Source: Streptomyces sp. TP-A0356 (lineage in GTDB: Bacteria > Actinomycetota > Actinomycetes > Streptomycetales > Streptomycetaceae). Taken from it: a stretch of 64,000 nucleotides of DNA. Location of the stretch: NCBI RefSeq assembly GCF_001417775.1, contig NZ_BBZJ01000030.1, forward strand, positions 39,642-103,641. The letters run 5' to 3'. Position numbers and translations under genes: made by a program. Within the stretch, counting starts at the first letter, position 1; the number at the start of each line of letters is the position of its first letter. Positions 9,087-18,357 of this stretch are shown here, piece by piece. The notes beneath the pieces were generated by a model. The model had not been told where the DNA came from and did no database searches. It saw only the letters and a list, made by a program, of their open reading frames with translations.

Positions 9087-9978
9087 TCAGTGATCGAATG
9101 CGGTCAGAGATCTTAGGACGGGGGCGCCGGTCTTGTGGTTGTGCCAGACCGCGGCCGCCATAGCGAGGATGCGCTGGGCGGCGCGCACGGCAACACCCTC
9201 GAAGGTGCGTCCTCGTGCTGTTCCAGGTCCAGCTGGCCCTTGAGAGTGTCGTTGACCGACTCGATCAGCTGCCGTACCGACTTGAGCAGGGACTCGCCCT
9301 TGCGGCGCTTCTCCCGCTTGAAGGACGGCCGGAGCAACTTGCAGCCCCGGAAGGCGAGATCGGCCTCGAATTCCTTGGAGGCGAAGCCCTTGTCCGCAAT
9401 GATCAGCAGGCCGGGTCGGTCGGTGGCCAGGGCCGGCTCGCGGTCCAGCATCGCAGCCAGTACCTCCCTCTCGTCGATCTTCGGGTTCGCCAGCGCCCAG
9501 GTGATCGGCATCCCCGTCGGCGTGCAGACCAGGAACAGGCGCAGACCCCAGAAGAACCGCGAATGCGAGGCGCAGTACCCGTATCCGGCCCAGCCGGCCA
9601 TCTCCGACGCTTCACCGTCGGGCGCGACATGCCGCACGGAACCGGGGTGGAGTCGACGATCCAGTGGTTGTCGAACCAGAAGTCGCTGTCCACGGCGAGT
9701 AGCCGTATCGCCTTCTTGACCAGTGGTAGTGCGGCCCGTAGCCGTTTGTTGTATCCGGGCCGCTTGGGCAGGTACGGGAACATCGAGCCCAGGTTGGTGC
9801 GAGCGAACCGCAGCTAGCGGGTCTCGGAGGCAAAGCCCAACAGTGCCTGGGCAACGGCCAGACAGATCAGTTCGGAGTCGCTCAACTGCGGTGGCCTGCC
9901 CAGCCATCGGGTCTCTCCGACCTCGTCGTCGATCTTCACATACAGTCCGGTGAGGAGGGTGTTCAGGCTCTCGTTCAT
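9087..9978 (-). pseudogene. Degenerate IS982-family transposase
   Basis: Near full-length (about 297 codons) but dead. The order on the minus strand is MNESLNTLLTGLYVKIDDEV, LSDSELICLAVAQALLGF, an in-frame TAG near 9815 where Trp or Arg is expected, then FPYLPKRPGYNKRLRAALP, FWFDNHWIVDSTPVPCG, a frameshift near 9600, ALANPKIDEREVLAAM, LLIIADKGFASKEFE, LKGQLDLEQHE, another frameshift near 9212 and the tail GAPVLRSLTAFDH before a stop. The domain order fits the IS982/DDE_Tnp_1 group. No convincing terminal repeats were found at the expected distance. Confidence 0.75.
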
Positions 9979-10125
9979 CACAATACGATCTTGGGTGCGC
10001 TCCCTGTGCTTCCGGATGCCAATGAGCGGTCGAGTCTGGCGGCTGCGTGTCAAGGTTGGCGGGTATCCTCCCCCTCCTCCGAATCCAGATCCACGCGAGT
10101 CCGTGACCTTGCCCGATATAGGCAC

Positions 10126-10677
10126 TCAGTCCAACTGGATGGGGATGACGAGGTCCGTCACCGGGACCAAGCAAGTGCTGGTGCTGCAGGCGCCGTAGGA
10201 CACGACGACCTGCGCGCTGGAGGATTCGGTGTGGGTGACGGGCAGCGTAATTGTGACCGGCCCGTCGGGGTAGACAGGCAGAATCACGCCCAGCCGCGGC
10301 AGTTTCAGCAATTGACCCGGCATGTCGGAAGTCGGTGGCCGTGTGGCACGCAGCCCGCCCCGAACCCCGAGCCGCGTGGGTGTGCCCAGCCCGTCCACAC
10401 CGCCGACGGGCAGGTTGATGCTGTACAGATGGAAACCTGGCCGCAGCGGCCGGTAGGTCGCCGAGACCGTGCTACCCGAAACCACCACGGTCACCTTCAC
10501 ACCGTTCTGTACCGCACCGGCAGTGATCCTGCCGGCGGCGGTACGGCTGGGTACCCCCGACCGCACGTAGATGCACCCGATCCCCAGGGCTACCGCGACG
10601 CCCAGCAAGGCCGCCACTGCCAGTCGCAGTGGTGTACGCCCCGATCGGACTGTCAGAGTGGGGAACCTGGCCATCAC
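10126..10677 (-). CDS. Membrane-anchored DsbD N-terminal (alpha) domain-like protein
   Basis: A small extracytoplasmic protein with one N-terminal membrane segment (LAVAALLGVAVALGIGCIY) followed by a beta-rich domain. The C-terminal part VVVSYGACSTSTCLVPV has the paired cysteines and context of the DsbD alpha (DsbC-like) domain, where the same CxxxxC pair accepts electrons from the membrane domain. It overlaps the upstream thioredoxin-like lipoprotein gene at TGATG, so the two are translationally coupled. DsbD alpha and gamma functions are therefore split on two proteins, and no CcdA-like membrane partner is present in the window. A role in cytochrome c or copper-protein thiol reduction is inferred. 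Tandem Met codons leave the exact start open. Confidence 0.6.
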   Translation of the reverse strand: MMARFPTLTVRSGRTPLRLAVAALLGVAVALGIGCIYVRSGVPSRTAAGRITAGAVQNGVKVTVVVSGSTVSATYRPLRPGFHLYSINLPVGGVDGLGTPTRLGVRGGLRATRPPTSDMPGQLLKLPRLGVILPVYPDGPVTITLPVTHTESSSAQVVVSYGACSTSTCLVPVTDLVIPIQLD

Positions 10678-11264
10678 ACGTGGGGCTTTAGGAAGCCGAT
10701 GATCTCGCTAGGACTGTTCGGTCGGTCGTTGTCGAACAGGCCGTCGTTGGTGGTTGCTTCCACTTTGCCGAGCGGAGACAGCAGCACCAAGCCTGGTAGA
10801 CCGGTCTTCCCCAGGTCGAGCCCGTATGCCGCCGCGATGTCCATGTTGATCGCTGCGTTTTGGGGGCCGGTGTTGACTTGCACGAGGTGCAGGGATCTAA
10901 CCATCGCTTGAACGCGGGGTGCCTTGAACGACTGCTCAAGTTGCGCGCAGCCGGGGCACCAGGAGGCACCGAAGTCGATGAGGACCGGCTCGTGATCGAC
11001 CGTCGCCTTCTTCAGGGCCTTGTCGATGTCTCGCCACGCCGCCCGGGTCGCGTCGAAGTCCGGTGGCAGATAGACGGTGGCCGAAGTGGGGCTGGTCGTG
11101 CGTGTCGGCTGGCTCGCGGCCATCTTCGGCGTCGTGGTTGCCACCCGTGAAGGGACCGCTATCGACGTACCGGGCTTCGAGCCACCGGCCGAGCACGCCG
11201 CGGAAGATAGCGTGACCACGACAACGAAACCGAGTCGCGCAACAGCTATGAGGCTCTTGGGCAT
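10674..11264 (-). CDS. Thioredoxin-fold lipoprotein (DsbD gamma-like)
   Basis: A secreted, lipid-anchored thiol-disulfide protein. The N-terminus is a lipoprotein signal with lipobox LSSAAC, then a Thr/Ser/Pro-rich linker to about residue 65, then a thioredoxin domain with IDFGASWCPGCAQLEQSF (CPGC active site) and the cis-Pro region KTGLPGLVLLSP. It resembles the C-terminal gamma domain of DsbD. The ATG at 11264 is favoured because GTGGAG sits 9 bases before it; a GTG at 11279 is also possible. It is the first gene of a two-gene operon with the DsbD-alpha-like protein. Fold and localisation are well supported; electron donor and client are unknown. Confidence 0.75.
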   Translation of the reverse strand: MPKSLIAVARLGFVVVVTLSSAACSAGGSKPGTSIAVPSRVATTTPKMAASQPTRTTSPTSATVYLPPDFDATRAAWRDIDKALKKATVDHEPVLIDFGASWCPGCAQLEQSFKAPRVQAMVRSLHLVQVNTGPQNAAINMDIAAAYGLDLGKTGLPGLVLLSPLGKVEATTNDGLFDNDRPNSPSEIIGFLKPHV

Positions 11265-11743
11265 GAGAGGGGTCTCCACAAAGATCGCAAGGGGATTGGA
11301 ATATAGCCGACACCCTCAAGCCGTTGGACGTGGGCAGCACCGGTCGTGTTGTCCCTGGTCAGGCAGGTTGGGTGACTTCGAGGATCCGGAGCGGCCGCGG
11401 GACCTGGAGGGCGGTCAGGATCGCCTGATGGGCCTTGGTTGCCTCGGTGCACTGGCGGAAGACTCCGACCGGTCCTGTGAACGTGCCGACGTGCAGGCGT
11501 TCCAGGTCGCGCCAGGACGGACCCTCAGCATTCGGAACTACTCGTCCAGTACTGCAACCGCATGTGGGGGTCATGGTCTCGTCGTTGGTAGTGGCAGCGG
11601 CGGGCTCGGACTTGGCTGCGGCGCCGGAAGTGTGACCACTGCGCACGCTGGCGCACGCGGGATTCCTGCCGGGGGTGCGCAAGTCCAGCTGGTAGGCGCG
11701 CGCCGGCGACAGCCCGGCCCGTGGCCGCGCGCGGGCCGAGCCG
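11265..11743. other. Region without a recognised gene
   Basis: A minus-strand open frame of 107 codons lies at 11359-11682 (part reads GPSWRDLERLHVGTFTGPVG), but I do not recognise it and it lacks a clear ribosome site. The partner of the 15-bp inverted repeat is at 11532-11546 inside it. No other structure was seen until the TetR promoter. Confidence 0.35.
11532..11546. repeat. 15-bp inverted repeat, copy 2 (partner 9067-9081)
   Basis: TCGGAACTACTCGTC, the exact reverse complement of the copy beside the truncated transposases at 9067-9081. Confidence 0.35.
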
Positions 11744-11787
11744 TTGACAAAATTATCCGTGCGGATAATCTTTATCCATGCGGATAA
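11744..11787 (+). promoter_or_regulatory. TetR promoter with two tandem operators overlapping the start codon
   Basis: TTGACA at 11744-11749 is a consensus -35 box; a -10-like TAATCT follows at 11766-11771 (16-bp spacing). Two copies of TTATCC-RTGC-GGATAA occur at 11753-11768 and 11772-11787, exactly 19 bp apart. The second contains the start codon ATG at 11778. Transcription would start at or very near that ATG, implying a leaderless mRNA and autorepression by the encoded TetR. Confidence 0.75.
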
Positions 11788-12401
11788 CAGAGCATGGCTC
11801 CGCCCCGCACGGACGGGCGGCCGCGACCGCCGCGCGGCGGGCGCAGATCATCGAGGCGGCCATCGAGGTACTGGCGGAGTCGGGATACGTCGGGACGTCG
11901 TTCGACGTGATCGCCGCCCGCGCGTCGCTGAGCAGCAAGCGGCTGATCACCTATCACTTCCAGACGAAGGAACGGCTGTACGCCGCCGTCCTCGCCGAGG
12001 TCTTCGACCGGGCGGCCCGCTACATGGGCCCGCTGATCGCCGAACACAGCGGCTACCGCGCCAAGTTCCTCGCCTACATCAGGTCGAACCTGCGCTTCCT
12101 CGCCGAATCGCCGCGCGACATGCGCGCGGTCGGCGAGATCGTCTTCAACGCGTCGGCCGTCGTCGAGGGCGCCCAGGCGGCGTCCGACACGGCTCGGGAG
12201 CGGCTCGTGGCCGCCTTCCGTGAGGGTCAACGAGCGGGAGAATTCCGCGACTTCGACCCCGAGGTGATGGCGACGACCGTACGTTGTGCGATCGACGGGG
12301 CGGGCGCCCGGTTCGCCGAGGGGGCGGACGCAGCCGCGTACGCCGAAGAACTGGTCGCCCTCTTCGACCGTGCCACCCGTAAGGCGGGAGACGATGAGTG
12401 A
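11778..12401 (+). CDS. TetR/AcrR family transcriptional regulator
   Basis: A one-component repressor, about 207 residues. The N-terminal helix-turn-helix spans residues 20-65: AQIIEAAIEVLAESGYVGTS, then DVIAARASLSSKRLITYHF, the usual TetR DNA-binding pattern. The C-terminal helical domain should bind an unknown ligand. The start codon lies inside an operator repeat and no ribosome site precedes it, so leaderless translation and autoregulation are likely. Its stop overlaps the next gene (ATGAGTGA), so it controls and is coupled to the membrane protein downstream. Confidence 0.9.
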   Translation: MRITEHGSAPHGRAAATAARRAQIIEAAIEVLAESGYVGTSFDVIAARASLSSKRLITYHFQTKERLYAAVLAEVFDRAARYMGPLIAEHSGYRAKFLAYIRSNLRFLAESPRDMRAVGEIVFNASAVVEGAQAASDTARERLVAAFREGQRAGEFRDFDPEVMATTVRCAIDGAGARFAEGADAAAYAEELVALFDRATRKAGDDE

Positions 12402-13053
12402 CCTCACCGACCACGCCGCCGCCGAAGCCCCGCGCGAGCGGGCGAACTGGGTGGCCGTGCTTCTGCCCGTCGTCCTCGACGTCGCCGTTCCGACCGCCCT
12501 CTTTTACATACTCCGCGGCCAAGGCTTCGGAGTGATCACCTCCGGTCTGCTGTCCGGCATCCTCCCCGCCGTCCGCACGCTCTATTCAATGGTGACCCGC
12601 CGCCGCGTCGACGGGCTCGCCCTCTTCATGCTCAGCGCGCTGATCGTGGGCGGCGCGGCCTCGCTCCTGATGCACAGCGCCCGGCTGCTGCTGGCGAAGG
12701 ACGGCGCCATCACGGCCTTGTGCGGGCTGTGGATGCTGGGCACCCTGGCCCGCCCGCACCCGTTCTTCCTGCACGCCGGCGAGGCCATCGCCATCGCCAA
12801 GCGCGGCCCGGCCAAGGGCGCCGCCTGGGCCCGGCGCTGGGTCGACGAACCCGCCTTCCGGCGCGGGCTGCGGCTGATGACCGCTCTGTGGGGCACCGCC
12901 CTCGTCCTGGACGCCGTCGTCCGGATCGTCCTCGCCTACTCCCTGCCCGTCGACGAGGTTCCGCTGGTGACGTTCATCCAGTGGTACGTGCTGGGCGGGC
13001 TGCTCTACGCCTTCACGTTCATCTATGCAGCCCGCAGGAAGCTGCTGGCCTGA
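12394..13053 (+). CDS. VC0807-like integral membrane protein
   Basis: About 219 residues with five to six predicted membrane helices (for example WVAVLLPVVLDVAVPTALFY and LALFMLSALIVGGAASLLM) and the segment SMVTRRRVDGLALFML typical of the VC0807 family, a group of uncharacterised membrane proteins distantly like septation protein A. The start overlaps the tetR stop by eight bases. The arrangement regulator plus membrane protein suggests it is the chief target of the TetR repressor, perhaps an export or tolerance function, but no substrate can be named. Confidence 0.7.
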   Translation: MSDLTDHAAAEAPRERANWVAVLLPVVLDVAVPTALFYILRGQGFGVITSGLLSGILPAVRTLYSMVTRRRVDGLALFMLSALIVGGAASLLMHSARLLLAKDGAITALCGLWMLGTLARPHPFFLHAGEAIAIAKRGPAKGAAWARRWVDEPAFRRGLRLMTALWGTALVLDAVVRIVLAYSLPVDEVPLVTFIQWYVLGGLLYAFTFIYAARRKLLA

Positions 13054-13438
13054 GCGGGCGGACTCGTTGTCAGACCCTCCTGCCAGACCCACGCCCGCGG
13101 GACGGGCGGTGGCGGAGACGGGCTACGGGGGTGCTCGTCTCCGCCACCGCCCGCCCCACGGGCGGGCCGCTCCAGCGGGGCAACCAGCCCCCGCATATAG
13201 GCCAGCGCCGACTCCCGCGGCTCCGATCTGCTGAACCGGTGCACGAAACGCTCGTGCAGAGCGTCGAGTTCACCGGCCCATAACCTGACGCCAGCAAGGT
13301 CCCCACCCACAACCACACCCAACGACTGAACTGGTCAGCAGTCATGGCAAACACCGTTGCAGTAGTAGGTGCTGTTTCGATTGGTGCCAGCGTCCTGTGA
13401 CCATCGCCGGAGGCGACAACGGTCCAGGTCACGAAGGC
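13054..13438. other. Gene-free stretch
   Basis: No supported gene. The sequence CGGTGGCGGAGACGG and its near inverse around 13110-13150 can pair and may form a terminator-like structure after the TetR operon, but without a T run. The right part leads into a transposase remnant. Confidence 0.35.
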
Positions 13439-13679
13439 TCCGGCGGTGCGGCGACCGCAGTAGCGCGAGCAACGATCAGGACCGCGCGCTGCTGGCGGCC
13501 CTCGCCCGGCTCCTACCGCGGGCGCTCCGCGCACACCGGATCGTCTCCCCACGCACCCTGCTCGCCTGGCACCAGCGCCTAGTGAAGAAGAAGTGGACCA
13601 GCCGCCCCTTCCAGGTCGCCCGTTGCTGCCCGACGAGCTTCGAGACCTGATCGTCCGGCACGGCGCCGAGAATATCTGA
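13439..13679 (+). pseudogene. Transposase remnant, related to the copy at 8428-9067
   Basis: An internal piece reads DRALLAALARLLPRALRAHR, VSPRTLLAWHQRLVKKKW, then after a frame change RPLLPDELRDLIVRHGAENI and a stop. It lines up with residues about 50-110 of the transposase at 8428. Both ends are missing. It adjoins the broken phosphoribosyltransferase-esterase gene. Confidence 0.7.
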
Positions 13680-13702
13680 CGTCTCCCGCTGCGGCGGCTT
13701 GG

Positions 13703-15036
13703 TCAGGCCGCAGTTGCGATGGGGGTTCGCCCCAGCGGTACGTTCGAGCTTGGCCTCGCGGCGACCTGCCGCTCGCAGGTCTCACCCGCTCCGAAGGCGG
13801 CCTCGAACCCCCAGGCCCTGGGCGTCGCCGTCGGTGTGGTAGTGATCGAAGCAGGCGTAGCGCTCGCGGGCCCGCTTCGCCGCCTCGGGATCGACGCGGT
13901 CCAGGTAGCTGATGACTTCCTCGATCGAGCGGTACAGGCTGTACAGGTCGAGACCGTGGAAGCCCGCTTTCGCGCGCTCGCCGCCGGGGACCCGGTCGTT
14001 GTGTTCCCGCAGCCATCCACAAAGTCCAGCACCGCAGTGTTCCGCCACATCCAGGCGGGCAACCGCCGAAAGCCGCGCAGTGACTCCTCGGCCGTGACGT
14101 CGTCGCTGCGGTCCCGGACGTAGCGGTTGACCCGGTAGGAGTTTGGCCAGTCGGCCTCGGCCGCGACCGCGACCGCGCAGAAGCCCTTCTCCTCGATCAG
14201 CCGCTGCGTCATGCGGGCGCGCGCCTGGTAGAAGTCGTGCGTGCCGTGTGAGGCCTCGCCGATCAGCACGAAGTGCGCGTTGCCCACCAGGTCGAACAGT
14301 GCCTCGTCGCTGGGCAGGCCGTCCTCGACAGGCAACGCCTCGGCGCTGATGAGAGCGACCACGCTCGCCCCCTCCTCGGCCGGCTTCGCGGGCCTGCTCG
14401 CCACCCGGCGCAGCAGCCCCCGCACCTCCTCGTCCGTGATCTGGCGGAAGTCCCAGTAGGACGTGCCGACGGCGAAGAACGGCGACGGGGTGGTGGCGCA
14501 GACCACGTCGTCGGCCATGTCGGCCAGCTCGCGGCAGGTCGACTCGGGGCGGCAGGCACCGCGACGACGATCCTCGCCGGCCGGTGGCGGCGCAGGGCCT
14601 GGGTCGCGGCACGCGTGCCGGCCCCGGTAGCAAGGCCGTCGTCGACCAGGATCACCGTGCGGCCCTCCAGCTCGGGCGCGGGCCGTCCCTCCCGGTAGGT
14701 CTGCTCCTGGCGTAGCAGTTGCCGGGCCTCCCGCTCGACGGCGCTGCGCAGCGTGCCCGGCAGGATACCCAGGCCACGGACGACGTCCTCGTTGAACACC
14801 ACCAGTCCGCCGTCCGCGATGGCTCCCATCGCCACCTCCTCCTGACCGGGCACGCCGAGCTTGCGGACCGGGAAGACATCGAGTGGGGCACCCAGGACTG
14901 TGGCGACCTCGTACGCCACCGGTACGCCGCCGCGCGGCAGGCCCAGCACGATCACATCGGGATCGCCCCGGTAGCGTTCCAGGAGCTTGGCGAGGACCCG
15001 GCCAGCTGCGCGATCACTGAACAGGCGGTTCGACAT
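13703..15036 (-). pseudogene. Frameshifted phosphoribosyltransferase / erythromycin-esterase fusion
   Basis: Residues 1-165 form a type I phosphoribosyltransferase domain (PDVIVLGLPRGGVPVAYEVA, VILVDDGLATGAGTRAA is the PRPP loop). A missing G near 14549 shifts the frame; the continuation gives ADMADDVVCATTPSPFFAVG and then an erythromycin-esterase domain (HFVLIGEASHGTHDFYQAR, AVAAEADWPNSYRVNRYV). A missing base near 14011 and an extra G near 13826 shift the frame again, and the C-terminal third is absent after ERQVAAR. Intact fusions of this kind occur in actinomycetes; function is unclear despite the esterase name. Here three single-base changes and a truncation make it a pseudogene. Confidence 0.8.
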
Positions 15037-15473
15037 GGGCGAGCTCCGTGCGATGTGCGTTGCGTGATCGAGGCCGGGTTCCGATGCGCGGCTCCCGGGA
15101 TCACGGCGAGGGATGCACGGCTTTCGTCGTCATCGTTGGCGAGATCATGCCCGCGTGCTCGGCAGGTCGCACGAACCGGCCTCAGTCGATGGGAGAGGTT
15201 CGTCCTTTTCGCTGTTTCACCGACAGCGGCTCGTGTACGACGAATCTGTGTCAATTGGACGAATCCGCGTCGATTGTACGTCCGGCGCCGCAGGCCGGGC
15301 CGGTCACGCAGCACCCGCCGTGGCCGGATGCGGGGCGGATCTGTCACCACCCGGTCACCGGCCCCGATCGGCCTGGTGAGCGCAGGCCCGCTGCCGGCAT
15401 CGTGGCGCCGCCGGGACCATGACGCCTCGTCAGCCGAACCACCGCCGCGATCGCCCACCGGGGGCGCGGCGTC
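15037..15473. other. Gene-free stretch of 437 bp
   Basis: Lies upstream of the broken phosphoribosyltransferase gene and downstream of the FUSC gene. I see no conserved coding segment, repeat or RNA gene. Confidence 0.45.
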
Positions 15474-18005
15474 CTACCGGCCCGCGGCAGCTGTCTGCGT
15501 CGGCCGGGTGTCCGGCTCGGCCTGCTGTTCCTTGAATCCCATGCCGAGCGGGCGGGCGAGTCCCAGGACGTCTTCGTCCACCCGCTGCAGATGACGCAGT
15601 GCCACCTGAGTGAGCCGGTTTCGCTGCTGCTCCGTCTCCGGCGCCGTCCGCCTTCCGGATCCGGGGGCGTGAGGGGCTTCGGAGTCCTTCTGCGCGGTGG
15701 CGGTTCGCGCCTCGGCGTCGAGAGGCTCCCGGCAGCCACCCTTGGTCTGCAGGCACTCGATGAGCGCGCCGAGGTTGCGGTCTACGCGTCCTGCCGCCTC
15801 GGATAGCCGCGCATCGCTCACGAGCCCCCGATTGCCTGGCGCGGGCTGGGCGACGGCCGCGAGGTTGCGGGCGTGGTAGGCGGCCGTCTCCAGCAGTCCC
15901 AGGACGTAACGGGTGAGCCGCCGGCGACGGCGCAAGGGGGTGATCGGATGGCGCAGCGGCAGAGTGGTGGTCCGCAGATCGGCCAGTGCGCTGTCCAAGG
16001 CCCGTGCACGGTGGAGCAGGTCGACGGGGCGACCGCCGCCGAGCTCGGCCACACCCTCGCCGGTCACCTCACGCAGTCGTGAGAGCACTTCGCGGATCTG
16101 CTCCTCGGTGCGCTCCTGCGTCCGCACCGGCAACACCAGCAGGCCCACCACGACCGCGCAGGCGGCCCCCAGCGCGGACTCGCCCAGCCGGATCACGAGC
16201 AGGTCCGGGGTGAAGCTGTGCAACAGCGTGTAAAGCAGCCCGATCATCGCGGTGACGAAGAAGGACACCACCGCGTAGGAGATCGCGTAGAAAGTCCCGA
16301 ACAGGCACAGGATGACCAGCGTGAACGCGGCCCAGGGCTGGTTGCCGACCAGGCCGGCCAAGCCGATTCCGGCCAGGACGCCGAGCAGGGTGCCCACCAG
16401 GCGCCGGGACCCTTTGACCAGGATTTCTCCGGCCGAGGAGGTGTTGACGAACACCACCCAGCAGGTGAAGACGGCCCAGTACCAGCGCTGCGGCGACAGC
16501 AGTTCGCCACCCACGATCGCCAGGGCCGAGGCGAGGGAAACCTGCACGGCGATGCGGGTGGTCGTGCGTTCCAGGCCGGCCGGTTCGCCCTCCTCCTCGG
16601 ACTTCTCCCTCAGGGCGTCCTCGGCATCGAGGACGGCGTCCTCGGTTTGCAGCTCCTCCCGGCAGCGCACGGTCTCGGGGCTGTCATCCGGACTCTCCTC
16701 GCTCTCGTCAGGCCCTGTCAGTGCCAGGCGCAGGCCGAGCAGGGCTCGGCTGACGTCGCCGATCGCCCGGAACACGTCCTGCACGGCAGGGGGCGCGTCG
16801 GGCAGCCGTTCGTCGTCGCGGTAGCTCAGGAGCCGGTCCCGCACGATCTTCAGGCCGACACCGTGGTCGCTGCCGGGGGCCCGCCCGGCGACCACTTTCA
16901 GCGCGTGCAGATCGGCGATGAGACGGTGGATGACCTGCTCGTCGGCCGTGCGCAGCGGTACCGAGACGTCCGGTGGCACGCGGCCGGTGCGCTCGGTGAT
17001 GTCGCTGGCGACGGGATTGACCCCCTGCAGGCCGAGCGCCCCTGTCAGCAGGACCGCGAGGTGTTCGGCGGCGACTTCCGCCTCGGCGATGCGCCGCTGG
17101 ACATGGGCTGCCGTGCAGTGCTCCCGGATCGTGTCGTCCAAGTGGTCCTGGATCATCAGTGCTGCCTGATGCAGGGCAGCCGTGCGCCGCCGCAGACGGC
17201 GCACGGCCCGTTCGGCGCCAGGTGTTCCCGGCTTCTGCCGAGCCAGGTCGATGACTGCCTCAAGGTGCTGCACCAGTCGCGCGCGGAACGCCTCAAGCAG
17301 TCGTTGCAGGGTGCCCTGCGACGACGTCGGGACGAGCCCGAACCTCACCACCGCGCTGCAGACCGCACCGATCACCAGCAGCAGGCACAGCTGAGGCAGC
17401 CACTGCGGGTGAGGCCTGACGAACTGGGTGATGAAGAACATCTGAAAGGCGATGACGCCCAACGCGCTGCACCGTCTGCTGAACCGTCGCGCGTAAGCGG
17501 CCGCGAAGATCACCAGGACGCAGACCACGTCGCTCACCAATCGGTGGTGCACCAGCAGGGCTCCGAAAGCCAGCGCGGTCAGACCGGTCGGCAGTCCCAG
17601 AGCCAGCGTGATCGCCTGATCGCGCCGGTGCGGATCGGAGACGGCGAACGAGAAGACCTCCGCCGCCGTCGCACCGGTGACCAGGAGCGGAAGAGGGATG
17701 TGCAGCGTACTCATCACGACGACGGACAGCAGCACGCTCAAGACGATGCGCAGCGCGTTCAGCAGCCGGATGAACCCGGGATCGGAGGCGATGACCCGGT
17801 CCCACGCGGACGTCCAGACATCCCCCACCTGCCCGGCCGGCCCCACAGTGCCTGCGGGTACTCGTTGCTGCGCGGTGTCCTGGTCCGTGGCTGGACCTCC
17901 CGAAGCGTTCCGGCCCCCGGTAACGGCTCTCGTGGGGCCGCCGACCGGCGTGCAGGCGGGGCACGCGGCGTGCCCGGACACCCTCAACCAGGCGGGTACC
18001 CGCAT
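15474..18005 (-). CDS. FUSC-family integral membrane protein (aromatic acid / fusaric acid exporter-like)
   Basis: A large predicted inner-membrane efflux protein, up to 843 residues. Two blocks of about six membrane helices (residues about 80-230, starting FIRLLNALRIVLSVLLSVVV, and about 510-650, with WYWAVFTCWVVFVNTSSAGE, the FUSC signature) flank a helical cytoplasmic region of about 270 residues; the C-terminal tail is soluble. Family members export aromatic acids or confer fusaric-acid tolerance. The first 60 residues are low-complexity and atypical, so the true start may be the GTG or Val region near residue 60 (DVWTSAWDRV). It stands alone between two pseudogenes. Confidence 0.75.
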   Translation of the reverse strand: MRVPAWLRVSGHAACPACTPVGGPTRAVTGGRNASGGPATDQDTAQQRVPAGTVGPAGQVGDVWTSAWDRVIASDPGFIRLLNALRIVLSVLLSVVVMSTLHIPLPLLVTGATAAEVFSFAVSDPHRRDQAITLALGLPTGLTALAFGALLVHHRLVSDVVCVLVIFAAAYARRFSRRCSALGVIAFQMFFITQFVRPHPQWLPQLCLLLVIGAVCSAVVRFGLVPTSSQGTLQRLLEAFRARLVQHLEAVIDLARQKPGTPGAERAVRRLRRRTAALHQAALMIQDHLDDTIREHCTAAHVQRRIAEAEVAAEHLAVLLTGALGLQGVNPVASDITERTGRVPPDVSVPLRTADEQVIHRLIADLHALKVVAGRAPGSDHGVGLKIVRDRLLSYRDDERLPDAPPAVQDVFRAIGDVSRALLGLRLALTGPDESEESPDDSPETVRCREELQTEDAVLDAEDALREKSEEEGEPAGLERTTTRIAVQVSLASALAIVGGELLSPQRWYWAVFTCWVVFVNTSSAGEILVKGSRRLVGTLLGVLAGIGLAGLVGNQPWAAFTLVILCLFGTFYAISYAVVSFFVTAMIGLLYTLLHSFTPDLLVIRLGESALGAACAVVVGLLVLPVRTQERTEEQIREVLSRLREVTGEGVAELGGGRPVDLLHRARALDSALADLRTTTLPLRHPITPLRRRRRLTRYVLGLLETAAYHARNLAAVAQPAPGNRGLVSDARLSEAAGRVDRNLGALIECLQTKGGCREPLDAEARTATAQKDSEAPHAPGSGRRTAPETEQQRNRLTQVALRHLQRVDEDVLGLARPLGMGFKEQQAEPDTRPTQTAAAGR

Positions 18006-18357
18006 ACACCGCGATCACCGTGTCCCGCCGGTGGCTGCACCTCCCTCAAGACTGCCAGTCCCCGCCCGGTGTGACAGCCGGCGCGGCGTTGATCTTGCCG
18101 GTCGAAGGGTTCCGCGTCAGCCGTCGCCGTCCAGCGGTCCCTCCAGGGCGTGCCGGACTTGCCGCACCGCGCCCTGCGAGGTCCACTGGCGTAGAGGGCT
18201 TCGCCGGGAAGGGGGCGTCCCATGAAACCGCCGGTACGCGATCCGATCACGCGCTTGGTGCGCCATGACGGCCGGCTCCCGGCGGTGACGTCCCGATGGC
18301 CGCCCACGTCGAACACCTGCTGACGGTCGGCAGCCTGACCGGGGGCGCACGGCGTCC
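18006..18357. other. Stretch upstream of the metallo-hydrolase remnant
   Basis: No intact gene. In-frame stops interrupt the plus-strand reading that leads into the metallo-hydrolase at 18358, so part of this stretch is probably the lost N-terminal end of that gene. Confidence 0.35.

Noticed and set aside
16218..18074. A 618-codon plus-strand frame over the FUSC gene
   Set aside because: Low-complexity composition and no motif, while the minus strand shows clear membrane helices and the FUSC signature.
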